64,000 nucleotides of DNA from a gamma proteobacterium HTCC5015 (GTDB lineage: Bacteria; Pseudomonadota; Gammaproteobacteria; HTCC5015): contig DS990598.1 in assembly GCA_000155715.1 (NCBI GenBank), positions 177,456 to 241,455 of the forward strand, written 5' to 3'. Every line of letters begins with the position of its first letter. Positions within the stretch are counted from its first letter, which is position 1. The notes beneath the pieces were generated by a model. It did no database searches. It was not told where the DNA came from and worked only from the letters and a program-made list of their open reading frames with translations. Below, piece after piece: positions 9,336 through 17,906 of this stretch. Position numbers and translations under genes: made by a program.

Positions 9336-10298
9336 ATTTGGTTCTTCACCGAAATCTTTTCCAGCTATAAAGAGCTTCGATGACTCTTTGTCGACAAAAA
9401 TAAAATCTGCGTCATTAGTTAATCCACCTAAGTTTCTGTCCCTACCTCCCTTTATCTGTCCATGAGGAGTATTGAAGGTGATAGCTTCCCCGATAGAATA
9501 TGTATATCTATCGAGCTTTGAATCATACAGGCCATCAGCACCTTTGGGGTATTGGCTAAATTTAACGGTGTTGTAGTTTGGCTGAAGCAGACTTACAAAT
9601 GCCTTCTCTGCGTCTGCAACAATTTTCTTATGGTCATACCCAAAGTCGAGGTCAATATCACTGTCAGGACCAAAAGTAGTGACGAACAATGGCTCTAAAC
9701 GAAATAAAAACAGAAAGATTTCGTCGGTAACTCTAGCCCCAGGGTATCTCTGAGGTTCATTTGCAAGTATATCTAATCTCGCATGATGTCCATTTCTAAT
9801 TAGGCGCTCATACGTATCGCCTTTTTTAGCTATTCCGACATAAAGAAGGTCGTAACAGAAGAGATCTTTATAATTATCTAAGCCAGATAGGCCTGCAATT
9901 TCCCTTGAGCGATGCCATAAAATATTTTCAGGAGTAAACCTCTCGATAAGATAATTATCTCCATCCTTCTCGTAAAATATTTCAATAGCTACTTCGCCAG
10001 CTCCAACGCCAAATTTATCACCTTCATAGTTCTCGACAGCTTCAAGGCGTGACACATCGATTGCTCCAGACCCTTCCACATTATCACCAATGCAAAGGTC
10101 GAAGCTAATAACCATCGTTTCTTCGCAAGCAGATAAATTGACGAATTTTGATTTAACCTTTCCTCCAATCATATAAAAATCACTAGCACGCATAAATTCG
10201 GATGCTGGCTGATCCTTAAACCAATAAGCTTCTTGATTTGAAATAGGAGGAAAAACAAGCTCTAAAAACGTGCTTTTACCTCGGTTTGTTCCTGACAT
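9330..10298 (-). CDS. Cassette-encoded protein of unknown function
   Basis: The protein has 322 residues. I do not recognise the family. It has no signal peptide or membrane segment. Residues about 150-180 read DLLYVGIAKKGDTYERL...HHARLDILANE; the YVGI...RL...H spacing faintly recalls a GIY-YIG nuclease core, but the glycines and downstream catalytic Glu/Asn are not clear enough to call it. The acidic segment about 210-225 (FGPDSDIDLDFGYD) could bind metal. The start ATG has only a weak purine-rich leader, usual in cassettes. The stop codon lies inside attC site 2, so this is a complete cassette gene. Its neighbour cassette encodes a defence system, which makes a defence or mobile-element role plausible but unproven. 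Confidence 0.75.
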   Translation of the reverse strand: MSGTNRGKSTFLELVFPPISNQEAYWFKDQPASEFMRASDFYMIGGKVKSKFVNLSACEETMVISFDLCIGDNVEGSGAIDVSRLEAVENYEGDKFGVGAGEVAIEIFYEKDGDNYLIERFTPENILWHRSREIAGLSGLDNYKDLFCYDLLYVGIAKKGDTYERLIRNGHHARLDILANEPQRYPGARVTDEIFLFLFRLEPLFVTTFGPDSDIDLDFGYDHKKIVADAEKAFVSLLQPNYNTVKFSQYPKGADGLYDSKLDRYTYSIGEAITFNTPHGQIKGGRDRNLGGLTNDADFIFVDKESSKLFIAGKDFGEEPNT

Positions 10299-10336
10299 AA
10301 ATTATCTCTTATAGCATCTCGATATGACTGACTGAT

Positions 10337-10505
10337 GCCTAACAGTTAAATCCGCGGCCTTGGGCCGCATATGTCGGCGCCGCATATTTTTTGAGTACGC
10401 CTTATGGGTTTTTCGTAAAACTCAATAAAAATCCGCGTTTTATAATTCTTTTGGGCTTTTTCTGACCCGAAATATGGGGCGAGAGGCCGCATATTTCTGT
10501 TGGTT
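10337..10505 (-). other. Probable attC site 3 (long)
   Basis: On the minus strand the site ends with GTTAGGC (perfect GTTRRRY) 38 bases before the start of the unknown cassette gene. It begins with AACCAAC about 169 bp earlier. The outer arms AACAG-AAAT-GCGGCC and GGCCGC-ATTT-CTGTT are complementary across gaps. The interior is AT-rich and pairs poorly. It would be the attC of a preceding cassette whose gene is now lost. Alternatively it could be a decayed attI, because the arms are less regular than in sites 1 and 2. Confidence 0.55.
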
Positions 10506-10737
10506 CTATAAAAATTATATTTTTGTTTTTATTGAGTTTTTTAGGAAGGGTTCGCTGATTTGGCGCTTCCCTGCCTGATGTTGCTTAATCTAGCACAGGC
10601 GGTGCGTTTTATGAATGCGGTGGAGGCTGCTCCTCAATGTGTTCTAGAGGAGCATTGGGGTTTATGCATTGTGTGCGGTGATGGATGTGTCTCCAATGAG
10701 CTTGGTGACATGGGGCGCAGCGGGTTATGGGTTTTAA
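10506..10737. other. Intergenic stretch without a recognisable gene
   Basis: Between the probable third attC and the displaced tesA tail, a T-rich segment (10506-10545) is followed by about 190 bp of mixed composition. I see no ribosome-binding site with a credible reading frame, no integrase gene and no repeat shared with the rest of the window. It may be the remains of a lost cassette or of the element that duplicated tesA. Confidence 0.4.
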
Positions 10738-10879
10738 TTAATCCAACATGGGCGCTAGCATTTGCCAGATGTTGTCTAGCACCAGCGTTTGAGCTTTGGC
10801 GGTGGGGTGGATGCCGTCTTTTTGCATCATGCCGTCGCGTTGGTAGATGTCTTCCAGCATAAAGGGCACGAGTGCGACA
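10738..10879 (-). pseudogene. Displaced 3' end of a tesA-like gene
   Basis: The minus strand encodes the last part of a TesA-type esterase, including the catalytic DGIHPTA block, and ends in its own stop codon at 10738. There is no upstream part. The first 108 bp (10772-10879) match the intact tesA 3' region (12235-12342) at all but two bases. The final codons differ, reading DNIWQMLAPMLD here versus DNVWKQLEHMLN in tesA. The identity stops abruptly at 10879. This is a gene fragment, not an expressed gene. Confidence 0.85.
10772..10879. repeat. 108-bp direct repeat, left copy (right copy 12235-12342)
   Basis: Near-identical direct repeat at 10772-10879 and 12235-12342, with 106 of 108 bases the same and an offset of 1463 bp. 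It bounds the unit that carries the secreted protein gene at 10938-12095. The right copy is inside intact tesA. Confidence 0.9.
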
Positions 10880-10937
10880 ACCTGCTTCTGGGGGATTCTT
10901 GTTAATAGTGTACCTTGGTGTTTAGCGGGTTGGCGTT

Positions 10938-12095
10938 TTATAGCGGCTCAATGCTTACGTCGTAGCCATCGAAAGTGACTGTGAATTCTATGCCATATTT
11001 GGAGTTTTTTAATTGAACCTCGGCTTGATGCTCGCCTGTTTTTTTATAGCTGCTGATTTCGTATTCGTTGGTTTGGTTGGAGCTTTTCAGCTGTTTTTCG
11101 ATGGCGTCTCTTGTCTGATCTCCATTACGGGCTATTACTTGCTGGGTAAGGCTCGAACGGAGTTTTACTTTTTCATTGGATTGGAGGATACGGTTCATAT
11201 AACCGCCTATATATTGAAGTTGATCCTGTTGTCGTTGGGCTTCAAGTACACGATCGGGTTTGTCTGGGTTGGCATCGCTGATGTGCTTCAGTTTTTTTTC
11301 CATCTTCACCTGTAGTTCTTTGCGTTTCCGAGGGGACAGGGATGGATCACTCCACTGCTGAAACCAAAGCTGCGTCTGCATAGTGGGTAGACCGTAATTC
11401 AGTTCGTCTTGTGCCAGTTCTCGCCAATTTTCTGTACCGAGGCCTGTTTGTTGCGTGAGTTGAGTGAAAAGTTTTTGCGCTTCTTTAAATTGGTGCTGGC
11501 GTTTTAGGGACTGTGCCTTTTCATAGAGGGCTTTGGCTTGAGTACTGCTGTAGCGATCTACCTCTTCGGGTGTTCCAGTTTTAGTTTCTAGTTCTTTGGC
11601 GGTTCGTTGCAGTGTGCTTATGGTTTCGTCTAGTGACCGCTGTACTTTGGCTTCTCGTCCGGCGGTTTGTTGCATGCGTTCCAATAGCTTTTGCGCGCTA
11701 TTCTGACCTATGGTTTCAAATTGGCGGCGGATACCCTGATAGCTAAGTTGGCTGAGATCGGCGGATGTTTGGGTGATGTAGGTAGACTGGTGTCCAGGTA
11801 GGTCCAGGCTGAGCTGGATTTGTACGGTTTGTGCCCGCTCTACAAGGATTAGGTCAATTTTCAATGTGCCTATTTGCTGGTTGCCTTCTGTGTCGCTCTC
11901 CAGCAATTTGAGATCGCCGTGACTCGTTAGTTCATCCAGCGCCGCACTGGATGCGGCGGCTTTCATTTCGTGTCGTTCCAAGGGAAACCAGTTGTTATTG
12001 GTCAGGGTGACTCGGTACTCCACTGGTGTGACTGCTAGAGCGACATTGTTACAGATAAAACCCAATGTTATGGCGATAATGCGATAGCGGTGCAT
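10938..12095 (-). CDS. Secreted protein of unknown function
   Basis: The protein has about 385 residues from the ATG at 12095, chosen because the next residues (MHRYRIIAITLGFICNNVALA) form a signal peptide. Upstream in-frame codons give a poorer N-terminus. I do not recognise the family. The middle (about 140-230) is charged and helix-rich, with a probable coiled coil (SLDETISTLQRTAKELETK) and a single TPR-like stretch (ALYEKAQSLKRQHQFKEAQKLFTQL). The remainder is Gln/Lys/Glu-rich. It is probably periplasmic. It lies between the displaced tesA tail and intact tesA, on the unit bounded by the 108-bp direct repeat, so it may have arrived with that event. Confidence 0.7.
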   Translation of the reverse strand: MHRYRIIAITLGFICNNVALAVTPVEYRVTLTNNNWFPLERHEMKAAASSAALDELTSHGDLKLLESDTEGNQQIGTLKIDLILVERAQTVQIQLSLDLPGHQSTYITQTSADLSQLSYQGIRRQFETIGQNSAQKLLERMQQTAGREAKVQRSLDETISTLQRTAKELETKTGTPEEVDRYSSTQAKALYEKAQSLKRQHQFKEAQKLFTQLTQQTGLGTENWRELAQDELNYGLPTMQTQLWFQQWSDPSLSPRKRKELQVKMEKKLKHISDANPDKPDRVLEAQRQQDQLQYIGGYMNRILQSNEKVKLRSSLTQQVIARNGDQTRDAIEKQLKSSNQTNEYEISSYKKTGEHQAEVQLKNSKYGIEFTVTFDGYDVSIEPL

Positions 12096-12200
12096 GGGGG
12101 AACCAGTGTGTGCAAAAATGTCAGTGTACGGTTTGCATTTTGTTACCACAATCTATTTATCTAATAGTTACTGGGGCAAGCTTGTCAGTAAGCGGCTGCC

Positions 12201-12830
12201 TTAATTCAACATGTGCTCAAGTTGTTTCCACACATTGTCTAGCACCAGCGGCTGAGCTTTGGCGGTGGGGTGGATGCCGTCTTTTTGCATCATGCCGTCG
12301 CGTTGGTAGATGTCTTCCAGCATAAAGGGCACGAGTGCGACATCGTGTTGTTGGGCGAGTCTGGGGTAGATGTCGGCAAAGGCTTGCGTGTAGCGCGGGC
12401 CAAAATTGGGTGGCAGTTGGATGCCAACTAATAGCACCTCTGCGCCGTGTTCCTCGCTTTTTTCGATCATCATCGCGAGGTTGTTTTTGGTGATAGGGGG
12501 CGGAAAGCCGCGCAGGCCGTCGTTACCGCCCAGCTCTACAATCACGATATCGGGTCGATGTTTTTTAAGCAGTGGCGGCAAACGCCGCAGCCCGCTGTCG
12601 GTGGTGTCGCCGCTGATGCTGGCATTGGCTACTTCCCAGCCGGAGTGGTCGGCTTTTAATTGTTCTTCTAGTAGGCTGACCCAGGAGTCTTCACTGGCGA
12701 TGCCGTAGGCGGCGCTTAGGCTGTCGCCAACAATCAATAAATTGCGTTCAGCCGCCCAGGCGTTTGGGGCACTTATCAGCCCTAGAGCAGTCAACGCATA
12801 AACGATCAGAATTCGGTAGACTCGATTCAT
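12201..12830 (-). CDS. tesA: Arylesterase/lysophospholipase/thioesterase I
   Basis: TesA, 209 residues, a periplasmic SGNH hydrolase. A signal peptide ends near ANAWA. Block I is GDSLSAAYG (nucleophile Ser), block III is GGNDGLRG, and block V is DGIHPTA (Asp-His). The protein is complete. It is divergent from the ABC transporter at 12862, as in Pseudomonas and E. coli, where tesA sits head to head with ybbA-ybbP. Bases 12235-12342 of its 3' region are repeated at 10772-10879, so the present C-terminal codons may be those of an incoming copy rather than the ancestral ones. Confidence 0.96.
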   Translation of the reverse strand: MNRVYRILIVYALTALGLISAPNAWAAERNLLIVGDSLSAAYGIASEDSWVSLLEEQLKADHSGWEVANASISGDTTDSGLRRLPPLLKKHRPDIVIVELGGNDGLRGFPPPITKNNLAMMIEKSEEHGAEVLLVGIQLPPNFGPRYTQAFADIYPRLAQQHDVALVPFMLEDIYQRDGMMQKDGIHPTAKAQPLVLDNVWKQLEHMLN

Positions 12831-12861
12831 AATGACCTCAAACCAGTAGGATAGTCAGTGT

Positions 12862-13617
12862 ATGTCCGTTGCTCCCTCAACCCGCCATTCATCATACGAC
12901 ACCCCCGCCCAAGCACAAGTTCACGCCTTGCGAGTGGAGTCGCTCGCCTACCGAGTCACGGTGGGTGAAGAGTCCCTCGACATTTTAAGTGACGTGAGCA
13001 TGGCGATTGCGGCGGGGGAGTCCGTCGCCATCGTCGGGCGCTCTGGCTCGGGCAAAACCACATTGCTGGGTCTGTTGGCGGGATTGGATTCCCCCACGGA
13101 GGGCGCGGTGTGGCTGGCGGGCGAAGAAATGACGGCCATGAGCGAAGACCAGCGCGCGGCATTGCGCGCTCAGCGCGTGGGCTTTGTGTTTCAGTCCTTT
13201 CAGTTGCTGCCCGCTTTGTCGGCGCTAGAAAATGTGATGCTGCCGCTGGAATTGGCGGGCAAGGACGACCCTCGTGAGCGGGCGAGCGACCTATTGCAAC
13301 GCGTGGGTTTGGGCGAGCGTTTGAATCACGCGCCGCGCCAACTCTCGGGCGGTGAGCAGCAGCGGGTGGCCATTGCCCGCGCCTTTGCCGCCGCGCCCAA
13401 AATTTTGTTTGCCGATGAGCCCACGGGCAACCTCGATGCCCACACGGGCGAAACGGTGTCGGATTTGCTCATGGCGTTAAATCGCGAGCAGGGCACGACG
13501 CTGGTGATGGTCACGCACGACAAGACACTGGCCGCTCGTTGCCAGCGCCAGTTTCACATCGAGGCGGGGCGCGTCAGCGAAGTGCGCTTAAATGCTAAGG
13601 CGGAGCTCGGCTTGTGA
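12862..13617 (+). CDS. ybbA: ABC transporter ATP-binding protein, YbbA type
   Basis: An ATPase of 251 residues with Walker A GRSGSGKTT (about residue 57), Q-loop VFQSFQ, signature LSGGEQQRVAIARA, Walker B ILFADEPTGNLD and the H-loop histidine MVTHD. It belongs to the LolD/MacB/FtsE type. The adjacent 843-residue FtsX-like permease overlaps it by one base, which identifies the YbbA-YbbP pair. In E. coli the pair is linked to the divergent tesA, but its substrate is not established. Confidence 0.93.
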   Translation: MSVAPSTRHSSYDTPAQAQVHALRVESLAYRVTVGEESLDILSDVSMAIAAGESVAIVGRSGSGKTTLLGLLAGLDSPTEGAVWLAGEEMTAMSEDQRAALRAQRVGFVFQSFQLLPALSALENVMLPLELAGKDDPRERASDLLQRVGLGERLNHAPRQLSGGEQQRVAIARAFAAAPKILFADEPTGNLDAHTGETVSDLLMALNREQGTTLVMVTHDKTLAARCQRQFHIEAGRVSEVRLNAKAELGL

Positions 13618-16148
13618 TGAAGTCTGCTATGAGGTTTGTGGCGAACTTGCGAGATTTTCGCGATCGCTCCGTGCGCGTGGTTCTGATGGCGTTGATCATC
13701 GCCGTTGCCACGGTCGGAGCCATCAACTTATTTGCCGGCCACTTGCAGCAAGTGTTGGTGACTTCGTCGAGTGCTTTTCTCGCCGCCGACCGACAGCTCG
13801 ATAGCGAAAATGGTCAGCCAATTGATGCCGCTTGGTACCGCGAGGCGCAAAGCCGTGGTTTGGAAACCGCCGAGATGGTGCGCTTTTCGACCATGCTCTA
13901 CACCGCTGACACGAGCCAGTCACAGGGCCAAGCCGATGGCGGCGCGGGTTTTCAATTGGTCTCGGTGAAGGCGGTCAGCGATGGTTACCCACTGCGTGGC
14001 CAAGTGGAGTTTCAAGCGGGCCCCAACGCCGCAGTGGAGGCCTTGCAACACGGCCCCGCCCAAGGAGAGATTTGGGTTAATCGGCGCGTGTTGGCATTGA
14101 TGCAGTTAGACATCGGTGACGCCGTAGAGGTGGGTGCCCTGCAACTTTCCGTCGCGGGCATTCTCGTGCGCGAGCCCGATGCCAGCTTTGGCTTTTCCTC
14201 CCTCGCGCCGCGGGTCATGATGCACGCCGACGATGTCGCTGCCACACAGGTGGTGCAGCCGGGCAGCCGCGTCGAGTACGTTGGGCTGTTTGCCGGCGAG
14301 GATAGCGCCCTAGAGTCGTACTACGAGTGGCTGCAACCTCAAATGGGCGCGAGCCACGAGTGGGACAGCATTCGCGAGGGGCAGACGCTGTCGGATTCAC
14401 TGGCGCGGGCCGAGCGCTTCTTACTGCTGGGCGGAAGCCTCGCGGTGTTGTTGGCTGCCGTGGCAGTAGCGGTTGCCAGCCGCCAATACGCCTTGCAGCA
14501 GCGCGATACCGTGGCGCTGTTAAAAACACTCGGGCTACAGAGCGGCCAGATTCGCCGCCACTACCAGCGGCGTTTAGCCGCCTGGGGCGTTGCGGGTGTG
14601 CTCGGTGGCTTGGCCTTGGCGCTGCCCATTTACTGGGGGCTGTCGCGCTTGGCGAACCGTTTGCTCGATCGCCCTGTCGATATTGCCTTTGATCCATTGG
14701 CCATTTGGCCGGCGATTGTGACGGCCTTGGTGGCGCTGTTTGCCTTTGCCTATCCGCCGCTGGCTCGCCTGCAATCGGTGCCCGCTATGCGTGTGTTGCG
14801 CAGTGCGGTGTCGGAGCAGCACCGAGGCATCGTCAAAGACATTGCACTGGGCCTGAGTGCCGTTTTTATTTTGCTGTGCGTGTACACGCAAAATGTGTGG
14901 CTGGTGGCCGCGGTATTCGCCGGTTTGGCGGTTTTAATGTTGGTGCTGGGGTTGTTCGGCTGGGGGCTGGTAACGGCGTTGCGCCGTGTGACGGGGGGCG
15001 CCAGTGCGTGGCGCTTGGCTTTGGTCTCCCTGTTTCGCCATCGTCGCGCCAGCCTCGCTCAGCTGACGGTATTTGCTATGGTGCTGACGTTGGCCTCGAC
15101 GCTATACCTGCTGCGCAGCTCGCTGTTGACGGATTGGCAGATGCAGCTGCCCGAGGATGCCCCCAACCACTTTTTAATCAATATCGCGCCCGAGCAGCTC
15201 GATAGCGTACAGGCGTTTGTAGAGCAGCACTCGACGCAGGCGGTCGAGTTTTATCCGATGGTGCGCGGTCGATTGACGCAGTTAAACGGTGAGCCCGTGA
15301 AAGAGGCGGTGAGCAAAGAGCGCGAAGTGCGCGCCCTCAATCGCGAACTCAACTTAACGTGGATGGCGGAGATGCCCGCCGACAATGAGTTGCAGGAGGG
15401 GCAGTGGTGGCCCGAGCTCGGCGATAGGGCGGCGCGGGCTGTGTCCGTGGAGTCGGAGCTGGCCGAGCGCTTGGGGTTGGCACTCGGCGATCAGTTGGTT
15501 TTCACCGTGGGTGCCGAAGAAGTCCCCGCGACGGTTACGAGCATTCGCAGCGTGCAGTGGGACAGCATGAAGCCCAATTTTTATATGGCTTTCGCCCCCG
15601 GCGGCGCGCTGGATAGCTTGCCCGCCACATGGATTACCAGTTTTCATCTGCCCGATGAAAAGCAGGCGGTGATCAACGAGTTCACCCGCACTTTCCCCAC
15701 GGTATCGGTTTTAGAAATGGAGCACTTAATCGTGCGCATTCGCGATATCGTCACGCAGGTCGGGCAGGCGATTGAAGCTATTTTGGGCCTGGTGCTGGCG
15801 GCGGCGCTGGCGGTGATGGCCGCAGTAGTCACCGCGACGCTGGAGGCGCGGCAGAGAGAGGGCGCTTTGCTGAGAACCCTCGGCGCACAACAATCGCTAA
15901 TGGTGCGCAGTACTTTATTGGAGTTTGCACTGCTCGGATGGATAGCGGGCTTGCTGGCCGTGATTGCGGCAGAGGGCGCGCTCTACGCTTTGCAATATCG
16001 ATTGTTCGAAGGCGATTTCCGCTGGCACTGGCCACTCAGCCTCAGTCTGCCCTTTATCAGCGCCGCATTGCTGGCTCTGCTCGGGCGCTGGCAACTCGGC
16101 CCCGTCCTCAAAGTCAGTCCCATGCGCCTCCTCAGGCGTTTGGATTAG
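13617..16148 (+). CDS. ybbP: FtsX-like ABC permease, YbbP type
   Basis: A large inner-membrane permease of 843 residues from the ATG at 13617, which overlaps the ybbA stop (TGATG). A GTG one codon earlier is also possible. An N-terminal TM helix (about 22-42) is followed by a periplasmic domain. Then come two FtsX units with three or four TM helices each, around 265-410 and 715-840. The layout matches YbbP. It functions with YbbA. Confidence 0.92.
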   Translation: MKSAMRFVANLRDFRDRSVRVVLMALIIAVATVGAINLFAGHLQQVLVTSSSAFLAADRQLDSENGQPIDAAWYREAQSRGLETAEMVRFSTMLYTADTSQSQGQADGGAGFQLVSVKAVSDGYPLRGQVEFQAGPNAAVEALQHGPAQGEIWVNRRVLALMQLDIGDAVEVGALQLSVAGILVREPDASFGFSSLAPRVMMHADDVAATQVVQPGSRVEYVGLFAGEDSALESYYEWLQPQMGASHEWDSIREGQTLSDSLARAERFLLLGGSLAVLLAAVAVAVASRQYALQQRDTVALLKTLGLQSGQIRRHYQRRLAAWGVAGVLGGLALALPIYWGLSRLANRLLDRPVDIAFDPLAIWPAIVTALVALFAFAYPPLARLQSVPAMRVLRSAVSEQHRGIVKDIALGLSAVFILLCVYTQNVWLVAAVFAGLAVLMLVLGLFGWGLVTALRRVTGGASAWRLALVSLFRHRRASLAQLTVFAMVLTLASTLYLLRSSLLTDWQMQLPEDAPNHFLINIAPEQLDSVQAFVEQHSTQAVEFYPMVRGRLTQLNGEPVKEAVSKEREVRALNRELNLTWMAEMPADNELQEGQWWPELGDRAARAVSVESELAERLGLALGDQLVFTVGAEEVPATVTSIRSVQWDSMKPNFYMAFAPGGALDSLPATWITSFHLPDEKQAVINEFTRTFPTVSVLEMEHLIVRIRDIVTQVGQAIEAILGLVLAAALAVMAAVVTATLEARQREGALLRTLGAQQSLMVRSTLLEFALLGWIAGLLAVIAAEGALYALQYRLFEGDFRWHWPLSLSLPFISAALLALLGRWQLGPVLKVSPMRLLRRLD

Positions 16149-16236
16149 GGTGCTTAGACTAGTGCGGTGCATTTATAGGGTAGTTGTGCTAGCTTAATTT
16201 TCAGAATATTTCAGCAAAAAAATAAGGATGCATGAT

Positions 16237-17823
16237 ATGGCAAGGAAGATACTGTTAGCACTTTTGATCGCCATTGCCTTTTTTTTACTTCTTAGCTACA
16301 GGCCTTTTAATGCCCAGTTAGTCGCTTGGATTAGTAGCTTCAATAACTCATATTCAATAGCGGATTCGGGTGGTAATAACCAGCCACTGATGGATTCCGT
16401 TAAGAATGATGAAAACAGCGTAGAGCTTTTGCCCAATAGCATCACTCTTAAATTTCGCCGTATTTTGAAAAATGGTGAATACGATCAGCTTAACCGTTTG
16501 TTGGATGGAAGGCTTGAGGCTGTATTTAAAGACTTATCCAAAGAAGAACAGCTATACAGGGCTTACGAGGCCTTCGAAATCGATCAAGAGCCGTATGGTA
16601 GCTTGTTGAATGATTGGGTGGAAAAATACCCGACTAATTATCAGCCGTACTTGGCAAGAGGTTTTTACTATAGCCATATGGGTTGGCAAGCTCGAGGTGG
16701 TAAGTGGGCGAGTGAGACCGAGGAAGAACAGTTTCAGAAAATGCGAATGTTTTTTGATCGTTCAAGGTCTGATTTACAGCATGCTTTAGCTTTGAATGAG
16801 AAGGCTTTGCCCGCTTATGGTAAGCAGATTGCTCTTGAAATGGCGGACACGAGTTCGCTAGATGAAATGCGGAAGATATTAAGGCAAGGAGTTGCTGTAC
16901 TTCCAGCTTCTTACATGATCCGTGAGAAGTATATTTTAGCTTTAAGGCCACGTTGGGGTGGCTCTTACAAGATGATGTCTAGCTATGCGAGGCAGGCTGA
17001 AAAGCACATAGAAGAAAACCCTAAGCTTAGTTTGCTGTTTGGCATTTTGTTAACTGATATAGGTAGATCTTATGCTCAAAGGGATGCGGAGAAGGCCGCG
17101 ATAGAGTCTCTTGATAAAGCACTAGAATTTGGTGATAGGGGGTACGCCTATTACTTGAAAGGTTCGTCTTATATTGCACTTGAGCAGTATGAGGATGCTA
17201 TTGATAGCCTCAATACTGCTATTTCACTAGATCCTGAAGAGGCCTCTTTTTATAAGGAAAGGTCTCGTGCCTATCAGTTTAATAAACAACTAGATTTGGC
17301 TTATCTAGATTTACAGCGCTCATTGATGCTGGATCCAACAAATACATATGCTATTCGACGCACAAGGTATTTGTCAGACGATTTTTCAATTCGGGCTAAA
17401 GAAAGAAAAGATAAAAGTTTATTTTCTGAGGCTATGTCAGATGTCGATGTAGCTCTTAGATTAAATAATTCGAATGACTATGCTTACTACCTTCGAGCAA
17501 GAATTAATATGCACTTAAATAATTTGGAGTCATCTGAAAGTGATTTGAAGAAGGCGATTTATTTGAAAAAAGATAAAATCGGCTATTACAGAAGTTTAGA
17601 TTACGTGCTCGCGCAGAGTGGTCGGTTTGAAGAAGTCGTTGAATATTGGGGGCAATTCCTAAGTGCAGTACCCAACAATGCCGAAGCTTATTATGAGAGA
17701 GGCGGAGCCAAGTACCACATGGGGGATTATGAAGGGGCTCTTGATGATGCTATTAAAGCGAGAGACTTAGGTCACCCAAGCGCAGAAAAAGCCTACCAAA
17801 TGGTTAAGCCGCTGGTAAATTGA
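16237..17823 (+). CDS. Membrane-anchored TPR protein
   Basis: The protein has 528 residues from the ATG at 16237, which has AAGGA eight bases upstream; an ATG at 16228 overlaps that site and is less likely. One N-terminal TM helix (MARKILLALLIAIAFFLLL) anchors a periplasmic or cytoplasmic array of tetratricopeptide repeats, clearest at about 300-370 (YYLKGSSYIALEQYEDAIDSLNTAISLDP) and 430-525. The function is unknown; TPR arrays bind partner proteins. Base composition and codon use (many A/T third positions) differ sharply from ybbP and lrp on either side, which suggests recent acquisition. Confidence 0.8.
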   Translation: MARKILLALLIAIAFFLLLSYRPFNAQLVAWISSFNNSYSIADSGGNNQPLMDSVKNDENSVELLPNSITLKFRRILKNGEYDQLNRLLDGRLEAVFKDLSKEEQLYRAYEAFEIDQEPYGSLLNDWVEKYPTNYQPYLARGFYYSHMGWQARGGKWASETEEEQFQKMRMFFDRSRSDLQHALALNEKALPAYGKQIALEMADTSSLDEMRKILRQGVAVLPASYMIREKYILALRPRWGGSYKMMSSYARQAEKHIEENPKLSLLFGILLTDIGRSYAQRDAEKAAIESLDKALEFGDRGYAYYLKGSSYIALEQYEDAIDSLNTAISLDPEEASFYKERSRAYQFNKQLDLAYLDLQRSLMLDPTNTYAIRRTRYLSDDFSIRAKERKDKSLFSEAMSDVDVALRLNNSNDYAYYLRARINMHLNNLESSESDLKKAIYLKKDKIGYYRSLDYVLAQSGRFEEVVEYWGQFLSAVPNNAEAYYERGGAKYHMGDYEGALDDAIKARDLGHPSAEKAYQMVKPLVN

Positions 17824-17906
17824 TGTTTCGGTTATTGTTGTGTGGTTGTGTTGCCTAAGTACTCCATTGCCACTGTGCTTTAGCGCATCATGCGAATAGA
17901 TCTATG

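Noticed and set aside
9330-10298. Walker A ATPase motif at the N-terminus (GTNRGKST)
   Set aside because: There are three, not four, residues between the glycines, the motif is at the extreme N-terminus before any beta strand, and no Walker B follows.
10560-10862. A 100-codon plus-strand frame
   Set aside because: Its 3' half is the antisense of the displaced tesA tail. The same antisense peptide appears at 12110-12325 over real tesA. There is no ribosome-binding site.
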